From contig DATDHI010000119.1 in assembly GCA_036521655.1 (NCBI GenBank), positions 1 to 5,086 of the forward strand: a stretch of 5,086 nt of DNA, written 5' to 3'. The translations under genes and the position numbers were made by a program. Below the pieces are notes generated by a model. That model did no database searches. It had not been told where the DNA came from and saw nothing but the letters and a program-made list of their open reading frames with translations. This DNA is from GCA-003244245 sp036521655 (GTDB lineage: Bacteria > Actinomycetota > Actinomycetes > Mycobacteriales > Pseudonocardiaceae). Within the stretch, counting starts at the first letter, position 1. The number at the start of each line of letters is the position of its first letter. Shown piece by piece: positions 1 to 5,086 of this stretch.

Positions 1-2942
1 AGCTCCTCGAGGTCGGTGCCCTCTGCCAATGTGCGGTCGCCGTCGAGCACCCGGAAGGTGATCGTCAAGTAGGCCGGCACCTGGCCGAGCTGCCAGTCCG
101 CGTGCCGCACCGCCAGGCCCGCGTGGTGCAGCTCGCGCTCCAGCGCATCCAGCAACGGCTCGACGCCGGCGGAGCCGGCAATCTGATCACTGTCGGGGGT
201 CATCCGTGCCAATAGGGCTCTGGCGTGGTCGGGCACCGGGACGAGCTGGCGACGCAGCGGCTTGGGTAGGGACCTCAGCAGCGCGACGACCAGTTCTTCC
301 CGTAGCCCAGGGATCTGCCAGGTGAACGGGGCGGCATCGACCTGGTTGAGCACCGGCAGTGGGACGTGCACAGTCACACCGTCGGCGTCGGAGCCCGGCT
401 CGAACTGGTAGGACAGTTCTAGCTCCAGCGCGCCGTGGCGCCATGAGCCGGGGAAGTCCTGCTCGCTGACTCCGTCACTGGTGATCAGCATCGCGAGGTC
501 GAAGTCGAGCAGGTCGGGCTGGGTCTTGCTGGCCTGGCGCCACCAGCTGTCGAAATGCTGAGCTGACACGATCTCGGGCGGGATGCGCTTGTCGTAGAAC
601 GCGAACAAGGTCTCGTCGTCGACCAGGATGTCGCGCCGGCGCGCCCGTTGCTCGAGTTCTTCGACGTCAGCCAGCATGGCCCGGTTGGCGTGGAAGAAAG
701 CGTGCCGGGTCTCCCAGTCGCCTTCCACCAAGGCGTGCCGGAGGAACAGTTCACGGGACAGCTCGGGGTCGATGCTCCCGTAGGCGACCTTGCGCGAGGC
801 GACGATCGGGACGCCGTAGAGCGTCACCTTCTCGTAGGCCACGACTGCACCACGGGTGCGTTCCCAGTGCGGCTCGCTGTAGCTGCGTTTCACCAGGTGC
901 CCGGCCAGCGGTTCCACCCACTGCGGCTCGATCCGCGCGGCGATCCGGCCCCACAACCGCGAGGTCTCCACCAGCTCGGCGGCCATCACCCAGCGCGGCG
1001 GTTTGCGGAACAGCACCGAGCCCGGGAACACCGCGAACCGGGCGCCGCGGGCCCCCAGATAGTCGCGGGTTTCGGCATCCAGCAATCCGATGTGCGAGAG
1101 CAGCCCGGCCAGCAGCGAGATGTGCACCTGCGCTGCGTCGGCGTCCCCCGCCGTCCCAGCGGGCATGCCCAGGCCACGGGTGATCTGACGCAGCTGCCCG
1201 TGCAGATCCTGCCACTCGCGGACCCGCAGGTAGTGCAGGAACTCCGCCTTGCACAGCTTGCGGAACTGGCTGGACGACAGTGCCCGCTGCCGCTCGTCGA
1301 GATAGCCCCAGAGGTTGAGGTAGGCCAGGAAGTCGGAGGTCTTGTCGGCGAACCGGGCATGCTGGGCGTCGGCTGCCGCCTCGGCGCCGGCCGGGCGCTC
1401 CCGCGGGTCCTGGATGGACAGTGCCGCGGCGATCACCAGGACCTCGCGCAGGCAGCCGTTACGGTTCGCTGCCACCACCATCCGGGCAAGCCGGGGGTCC
1501 AGCGGCAGCTGCGCCAACGTGCGCCCGACCCGGGTGAGCCCCCACGTTGGCCGCTCTTCAAGAGCACCCAACCCCCCGGTTGGGTGCTCTTGAAGAGCCC
1601 CCAACTCCCGCAGCAGCGCCACCCCGTCGGAGATCTGGCGGCGGTCCGGGGGGTCCATGAAGCCGAACGCGGCCACATCGCCCAGATCCAGTGCCGCCAT
1701 CTGCAGGATCACCGACGCGAGGTGGGTGCGCACGATCTCCGGGTCGGTGAACTCAGGCCGCGACTGGAAGTCCTCCGCCGAGTACAGCCGGATGCAGATG
1801 CCGTCCGAGGTACGCCCGCACCGACCAGCACGCTGCGCGGCCGAGGCTTGCGACACGGGTTCGATCGGCAGCCGCTGCACCTTGAGCCGGCGGCTGTACC
1901 GGGATATCCGCGCCGTACCGGCGTCGATCACATACCGGATCCCCGGCACGGTCAGCGACGTCTCCGCGATGTTGGTCGCCAGCACGATCCGGCGTGTCGC
2001 GCCCCCTCCCGCGCGTGTCGTCCCCTCTCCCGCGCGGGTCGCGCTCCCGTGCACGGTGTGTCGGCCTCCGGTGCCCGGCGGCTGGAAGACCCGGTGCTGC
2101 TCAGCAGCGGGCAGCCGCGCATAGAGCGGCAGGATCTCGGTGTCCGGTAACGACAGTGCGGCCAGCGCATCGCGGGTGTCGCGGATCTCCCGTTCACCGG
2201 ACAGAAAGACCAGGACATCGCCGGGGCCCTCGGCGCGCAGCTCCGCCACAGCGTCGCAGATCGCCTGGGTCTGGTCGCGCTCGTCTGCCGAATCGGCACC
2301 GAGAGGCCGGTAGCGGATCTCGACGGGGTAGGTGCGACCCGAGACCTCGATCACCGGCGCGCCGTTGAAGTGCTGGGAGAACCGTTCGGGGTCGATCGTC
2401 GCCGAGGTGATGATCACCTTCAGATCGGGACGGCGGGGCAGCAGTTGCTTGAGGTAGCCCAGCACGAAATCGATGTTCAGGGAGCGTTCGTGCGCCTCGT
2501 CGATGATCAGCGTGTCGTACTGCCGCAGCAGCCGGTCGGGCTGGATCTCGGCCAGCAGGATGCCGTCGGTCATCAGCTTGACCAGGGTGTCGTCGGATGC
2601 GCGATCGGTGAACCGCACCTTCCAGCCGACCACTCCGCCGACCTCGACGTCGAGCTCGGATGCGATCCGCTCGGCCACCGTGCGCGCCGCCAGCCGGCGC
2701 GGCTGGGTGTGCCCGATCGTGCCACGGATCCCGCGCCCCAGCTCCAGGCAGATCTTGGGGATCTGGGTGGTCTTGCCGGACCCGGTCTCCCCGGCGACGA
2801 TCACCACCTGGTGGTCCCGGATCGCCGCGGCGATCTCGTCCTTGCGCTGGCTCACCGGCAGCGCGGACGGGTAACGGATCTCCGGTACGGCGGCGCGACG
2901 CCGGGTACTGCGCAGCTCGGCTTCGGCTAGCGACTCGCGCAC
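1..2942 (-). CDS. hrpA: ATP-dependent RNA helicase HrpA, DEAH-box (3' end outside window)
   Basis: Cytoplasmic NTP-driven RNA helicase; E. coli HrpA acts in rescue of stalled or collided ribosomes and in mRNA processing. From GTG 2942 about 980 codons are open. Visible in order: P-loop GETGSGKT (residues 51-58, bases 2769-2792), TQPRR motif Ia, DEAH box (148-151, 2490-2501), SAT motif III (180-182), TNIAETS motif V (323-329), QRAGRCGR motif VI (370-377), then an HA2/ratchet-like region with LPLDPRLARM and AAALSIQDPRERP. An OB-type region follows (HLVKRSYSEPHW near 682), then DUF3418 with LSYQFEPGSDADGVTVHVPLP and KPLRRQLVPVPD. Family members run to about 1,300 residues, so roughly 300 are missing at the window edge. 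GTG 2942 is chosen for its ribosome site; GTG 2990 and 3008 are in-frame alternatives. Two in-frame insertions (near 289-316 and 448-469) and a short N-terminus are unusual. Identity is sure; the exact start is not. Confidence 0.96.
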   Translation of the reverse strand, partial: MRESLAEAELRSTRRRAAVPEIRYPSALPVSQRKDEIAAAIRDHQVVIVAGETGSGKTTQIPKICLELGRGIRGTIGHTQPRRLAARTVAERIASELDVEVGGVVGWKVRFTDRASDDTLVKLMTDGILLAEIQPDRLLRQYDTLIIDEAHERSLNIDFVLGYLKQLLPRRPDLKVIITSATIDPERFSQHFNGAPVIEVSGRTYPVEIRYRPLGADSADERDQTQAICDAVAELRAEGPGDVLVFLSGEREIRDTRDALAALSLPDTEILPLYARLPAAEQHRVFQPPGTGGRHTVHGSATRAGEGTTRAGGGATRRIVLATNIAETSLTVPGIRYVIDAGTARISRYSRRLKVQRLPIEPVSQASAAQRAGRCGRTSDGICIRLYSAEDFQSRPEFTDPEIVRTHLASVILQMAALDLGDVAAFGFMDPPDRRQISDGVALLRELGALQEHPTGGLGALEERPTWGLTRVGRTLAQLPLDPRLARMVVAANRNGCLREVLVIAAALSIQDPRERPAGAEAAADAQHARFADKTSDFLAYLNLWGYLDERQRALSSSQFRKLCKAEFLHYLRVREWQDLHGQLRQITRGLGMPAGTAGDADAAQVHISLLAGLLSHIGLLDAETRDYLGARGARFAVFPGSVLFRKPPRWVMAAELVETSRLWGRIAARIEPQWVEPLAGHLVKRSYSEPHWERTRGAVVAYEKVTLYGVPIVASRKVAYGSIDPELSRELFLRHALVEGDWETRHAFFHANRAMLADVEELEQRARRRDILVDDETLFAFYDKRIPPEIVSAQHFDSWWRQASKTQPDLLDFDLAMLITSDGVSEQDFPGSWRHGALELELSYQFEPGSDADGVTVHVPLPVLNQVDAAPFTWQIPGLREELVVALLRSLPKPLRRQLVPVPDHARALLARMTPDSDQIAGSAGVEPLLDALERELHHAGLAVRHADWQLGQVPAYLTITFRVLDGDRTLAEGTDLEE
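1546..1605. repeat. Two-unit 33-bp tandem repeat of palindromes inside hrpA, forming a 21-bp perfect inverted repeat
   Basis: Two 27-bp imperfect palindromes (1546-1572 and 1579-1605) lie 33 bp apart. Each has outer arms GTTGG/CCAAC and inner arms GCTCTT/AAGAGC, separated by 2-nt spacers, around one central base (C in the first, G in the second). Because each unit is palindromic, the pair also makes a perfect 21-bp inverted repeat, 1553-1573 against 1578-1598, with loop CCCC. All arm bases are identical between units; the differences I count (8 of 33) fall in spacers, centre and junctions. In HrpA the repeat encodes GALQEHPTGGL then GALEERPTWGL (residues 448-469) and keeps the frame. The codons GCT CTT CAA are unusual beside the GC-rich codons around them. 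Confidence 0.9.
1993..2055. repeat. 21-bp tandem repeat (minisatellite-like) inside hrpA
   Basis: Units at 1993-2013 and 2014-2034 match at 18 of 21 positions, both starting CGTGTCG and ending CTCCCGCG or similar. A third, degenerate unit follows at 2035-2055. On the coding strand they encode ATRAGEG, TTRAGGG and then ATRR, so the period is seven codons and the frame is preserved. The repeat forms the end of an insert of roughly 25 residues (HrpA residues about 289-316, bases 1995-2078) between the conserved HRVFQP and RRIVLATNIAETS segments, which are normally separated by about three residues in the family as I remember it. It is rich in Gly, Arg, Thr and Ala and is probably a disordered surface loop. 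Confidence 0.8.
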
Positions 2943-2951
2943 GAGCGGCGA

Positions 2952-2958
2952 TCCCCCT
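2952..2958 (-). promoter_or_regulatory. Ribosome binding site of hrpA
   Basis: On the minus strand AGGGGGA lies 9 nt upstream of GTG 2942, close to the AGGAGG consensus and at a normal distance. This decides the start used here. The alternatives GTG 2990 and GTG 3008 have no comparable purine-rich stretch at the right distance, and residues encoded between 3008 and 2945 do not resemble any HrpA N-terminus that I know. Confidence 0.5.
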
Positions 2959-2960
2959 GT

Positions 2961-2978
2961 TGTGACGGTTGGTTCACA
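2961..2978. promoter_or_regulatory. Dyad TGTGA-N8-TCACA in the divergent intergenic region
   Basis: TGTGACGGTTGGTTCACA contains inverted arms TGTGA (2961-2965) and TCACA (2974-2978). These are the half-sites of Crp-type regulators, including mycobacterial Crp, but the spacer is 8 nt rather than the standard 6. The site sits 19-36 nt upstream of the hrpA GTG and about 90 nt upstream of the divergent ATG, a plausible operator position for either gene. With only five-base arms and the wrong spacing it may be chance. Confidence 0.22.
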
Positions 2979-3038
2979 TTGTCCACGCACACCCGCACGC
3001 TGCGACACCGCATTTCCCAGAGCGGGCTCGGGTAACGC

Positions 3039-3068
3039 AGAGGATCTTCGGCGATGATGGTCCGATGA
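3039..3068 (+). promoter_or_regulatory. Shine-Dalgarno plus four-codon leader ORF coupled to the STAND gene
   Basis: AGAGGA (3039-3044) is 9 nt upstream of ATG 3054, which opens a four-codon frame ATG ATG GTC CGA TGA (MMVR, stop at 3066-3068). That TGA overlaps the ATG at 3065 as ATGA, the usual layout for termination-reinitiation coupling. The same Shine-Dalgarno is about 20 nt from ATG 3065, too far for direct use, and no better site precedes 3065. This suggests, without proving it, that ribosomes enter at the leader and restart on the long frame. Confidence 0.35.
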
Positions 3069-5086
3069 GGGTGAAGGCGAAGCCCGGCTGGTCGGTCCTC
3101 TCCGCGGTGGTCGCAGTCGGGCTGGTGACCTGGTGGGCCTTGAGTTTCGACGGACCTCAGTGGGTCAAGAACGCAGTGCTCGTCGGCGCTGCAGTCGTGG
3201 CGGCCTTTGCCCCATCATACGTGGACTGGGTGCTCAAGCGAGCGGAGCACCGGCGAAGACGCGACGACGTTGCGGAGCAACCGTCTGCGGATACGAGGGC
3301 GGGTTTGCTGCGCCCCGACCGGCGCATCGTACCGTTCACCGGCCGGGACGCCGAGTTCGCCGAGCTGCGCAAGTGGTGTGCAGAAAACCAATCCCCGGTG
3401 CGGCTGCTTGTGGGTGCTGGCGGGGTGGGCAAGACCCGGTTGGCGCTACACCTGGGCGAGTATCTGAAGTCCGTGGGCTGGTCGGTCACGGTGGTGGCGG
3501 CCGGCCAGGAAGCCGTGGCGCTCCCGGTCACGCGGGCAACCACCAGGCGCTCGATCTTCCTGATAGTGGACTACGCCGAGACCCGGACGGACCTGGTTGC
3601 CCTGCTGCGTTCGGTCGCCAGCCACCCTGACCACGTACGGGTGCTGCTGATCGCTCGCAGCGTTGGTGATTGGTGGTTGCACTTGCGCTCCGACGTGGCG
3701 GCCGTGCGCAAGCTGGTTCGGGCCCACGCTCCTTTGCTGCTATCGGCACAGGTCGATTCGGCGCGCGGCCCCGACGACCTGGTGCGCGCGGCAATACCGC
3801 ATTTCGCCGCGGCGCTCAATGCTCGGTCTCCCGCCAAGATCGAGGTAACGGTGCCGGATGAGGTGCCTCTGCTGGTGCTGCATGCGGCGGCCCTGCTCGC
3901 CGTGCTTCGGTCCCGGGATCAGCACGCGCCAGCCGGACAGCTGGTGGCTGGTCTAGACGTGCTGGACGAACTGCTCGGGCACGAGAGGCGGTACTGGGAA
4001 CACAGCGCGGCCCGAGCGGGATTGGGCGACCTCAGCCCGGTGGCACTCCAGCGGGCCGTGGCAGTGGCGTGCTTGTTCGGCGCAGCGGACGAGGGCGACG
4101 GCGCCAAGGTGCTGCGCCGGGTACCGAACCTGCGCGACGATGAGTCCCTACGCCGCGACGTTGCGCGGTGGCTACGGCAGCTCTACCCGCCTAACTCTGG
4201 CTACTGGGGGCCGCTGCAGCCAGAACTGATCGCCGAGGCGCACGTCATCGAGCAGCTCGTCGAATGTCCAGAGCTGATCAAAGAACTCCCTGAGCTGGGC
4301 ACCGAACAGGCCTATCAAATGCTGACGGTGCTCAGTGCGGGCGCCGCATACCAGCCGGCCGGTCTGGTGCTGCTGGAAAAGGCACTGCGTGCCGATATCG
4401 AGCGGTTGGTGCTTCCGGCGCTTGAGGTGGCCACAACCACCGGCGGTGAGCTGGGCAAGGTACTGGCTCAGGTGCTGGCTGATGCCCCGTTGCCGCGGAC
4501 GGCTCTGGCCGAGATCGAGGCCGCCATCCCGTATCCGACGACTGCGCTCGCCGCCGCCGCCGTGGCGGTGACCCGTCGCGTCCTCGACACCCTGGCAACC
4601 GACGCCGACCTCGCCGAGACCGCCCGCTGGCATGCGCGGCTGGGGGTGGTCCTGGCTCAGGCCGGCCGTCCAGGTGACGCGCTGCCCTACGTCGAAACAG
4701 CTGTCGGACACTACCGCACCCTGGTCGAGGCCGACCGCGATCGCTTTCTACCCGATCTGGCGCGGTCTCTGCACAGCCTCGGCATCCGGTTCGCCGAGCA
4801 GGACCGTCGCGCGGACGCATTGCCCCATACCGAGGAGGCTGTGAAGCATTACCGGGCGCTGGCGGCGCAAGACCTCAGTCACCACCGACCGGACCTCGCG
4901 GCGTCCCTGAACAACCTCGGCATCTGGCTTGCCGAGCTAGGCCGCCACGCCGACGCTCTCCCGTTACTCAACGAAGCCGTCGAGTGCTACCAGGCGCTGT
5001 ACGACACCGATCCTGACCGCTACCTTCGCGATCTGGCCCAGGCCGAGACCAATCAACGTCTGAGCCTGCACAAGGTGCCACAGCAC
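3065..5086 (+). CDS. Membrane-anchored STAND NTPase with C-terminal TPR repeats (3' end outside window)
   Basis: 674 codons are open to the window edge. ATG 3065 is the first possible start in this frame; no ATG, GTG or TTG precedes it in the intergenic region. Residues about 9-28 and 34-57 are two hydrophobic helices, preceded by RVKAK and followed by KRAEHRRRR, which predicts both ends in the cytoplasm. The NTPase core has the STAND entry motif VPFTGRDAEFAEL (89-101), Walker A GAGGVGKT (117-124), Walker B FLIVDYAE (165-172) and a sensor-like segment VRVLLIARSVGDWW (191-204). Motifs LLGHERRYW and GYWGPLQPELIAE in the helical middle recur in actinobacterial TPR-ATPases as I recall them. Three TPR units of 46 residues occupy 521-658. 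STAND proteins are ATP-switch signal sensors; some (Avs, NLR-like) act in phage defence. Substrate and role here are unknown. It diverges from hrpA, with no operon partner visible. Confidence 0.9.
   Translation, partial: MRVKAKPGWSVLSAVVAVGLVTWWALSFDGPQWVKNAVLVGAAVVAAFAPSYVDWVLKRAEHRRRRDDVAEQPSADTRAGLLRPDRRIVPFTGRDAEFAELRKWCAENQSPVRLLVGAGGVGKTRLALHLGEYLKSVGWSVTVVAAGQEAVALPVTRATTRRSIFLIVDYAETRTDLVALLRSVASHPDHVRVLLIARSVGDWWLHLRSDVAAVRKLVRAHAPLLLSAQVDSARGPDDLVRAAIPHFAAALNARSPAKIEVTVPDEVPLLVLHAAALLAVLRSRDQHAPAGQLVAGLDVLDELLGHERRYWEHSAARAGLGDLSPVALQRAVAVACLFGAADEGDGAKVLRRVPNLRDDESLRRDVARWLRQLYPPNSGYWGPLQPELIAEAHVIEQLVECPELIKELPELGTEQAYQMLTVLSAGAAYQPAGLVLLEKALRADIERLVLPALEVATTTGGELGKVLAQVLADAPLPRTALAEIEAAIPYPTTALAAAAVAVTRRVLDTLATDADLAETARWHARLGVVLAQAGRPGDALPYVETAVGHYRTLVEADRDRFLPDLARSLHSLGIRFAEQDRRADALPHTEEAVKHYRALAAQDLSHHRPDLAASLNNLGIWLAELGRHADALPLLNEAVECYQALYDTDPDRYLRDLAQAETNQRLSLHKVPQH
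4625..5038 (+). repeat. Three TPR-coding units of 138 bp
   Basis: Residues 521-566, 567-612 and 613-658 align with a constant 46-residue period. LG (526, 572, 618), DAL or ADAL before P (541, 587, 633), the A-V pair (546, 592, 638), Y-x-x-L (550, 596, 642) and DLA (564, 610, 656) recur in register. The 46-residue spacing, longer than the 34 of a standard TPR, is typical of the long-helix TPR_10/TPR_12-like repeats attached to actinobacterial STAND proteins. The following residues (659-674) match the next unit only weakly (TN against NN), so the array may be ending near the window edge. Confidence 0.85.

Noticed and set aside
1553..1598. Rho-independent terminator
   Set aside because: The stem is strong but has no T tract on either side and sits in the middle of an intact, conserved coding frame.
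1993..2055. CRISPR array or IS-end repeats
   Set aside because: Units are directly abutting without spacers, degenerate quickly, and encode in-frame protein sequence; there is no transposase or flanking target duplication.
2047..2056. Ten-base palindrome CCGTGCACGG
   Set aside because: Short palindromes of this kind are expected by chance in GC-rich coding DNA and it coincides with the degenerate edge of the 21-bp repeat.
1536..2078. hrpA as a pseudogene broken by insertions
   Set aside because: Both insertions keep the frame, and conserved motifs continue on each side through to the C-terminal domain with no stop codon.
648..2150. A 500-codon open frame on the plus strand, antisense to hrpA
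   Set aside because: It is exactly in codon register with hrpA on the opposite strand, where antisense stops would need TTA, CTA or TCA codons, which are rare in high-GC genes. The product is rich in Arg, Pro, Gly, His and Gln with no domain, while the minus strand encodes an unmistakable helicase.
2943..3064. Clear sigma-70-type -35/-10 promoters for either gene
   Set aside because: A TGGACA on the minus strand (2985-2980) resembles a -35 box, but no acceptable -10 lies at 16-18 nt, and I see no convincing pair on the plus strand.
3133..3630. A 165-codon plus-strand open frame overlapping the start of the STAND gene
   Set aside because: It is another frame of the same bases; the frame from 3065 carries the TM helices, Walker A and Walker B, whereas this one has no domain and stops early.
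4172..4711. A 179-codon minus-strand open frame (and an overlapping 162-codon one) opposite the STAND gene
   Set aside because: Low-complexity translations with no recognisable domain, lying under the well-supported NTPase/TPR frame; expected shadows in GC-rich DNA.

Overview
The window is high-GC DNA with strong third-position G/C bias. Both proteins look most like actinobacterial versions, and a mycobacterial or related Mycobacteriales chromosome is my best guess. This rests on protein style and base composition only; there is no rRNA or other marker. Two large genes diverge from a short intergenic region of about 120 bp, and both run off the window, so no stop codon or terminator is visible for either.

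Left part (1 to 2942, minus strand): about 980 codons of hrpA, the large DEAH-box RNA helicase. The frame is open throughout. All core helicase motifs are present, followed by the HA2 and OB-type region and most of the actinobacterial C-terminal domain (DUF3418). Two places inside the gene are odd. Just upstream of helicase motif V there is an apparent in-frame insert of about 25 residues, partly built from 21-bp tandem units (1993 to 2055). In the HA2 region a 33-bp in-frame tandem duplication (1546 to 1605) is made of palindromic units, so it also forms a perfect 21-bp inverted repeat with a 4-nt loop. The helicase also appears to start close to its P-loop, without the usual N-terminal extension.

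Middle (2943 to 3064): the intergenic region holds a good ribosome binding site for hrpA, a dyad TGTGA-N8-TCACA that resembles a Crp-type site but has the wrong spacing, and a Shine-Dalgarno that points to a four-codon leader ORF. The stop of that leader overlaps the start of the rightward gene (ATGA).

Right part (3065 to 5086, plus strand): 674 codons of a membrane-anchored STAND-type NTPase. The order is two transmembrane helices, a STAND P-loop NTPase core, an alpha-helical middle and three TPR units with an exact 46-residue period. The 3' end lies outside the window. Similar proteins are common in actinobacteria and mostly uncharacterised; signalling or defence (Avs/NLR-like) is plausible but unproven. 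Nothing in the window ties the two genes to one process. Divergence from a shared short region is their only visible link.
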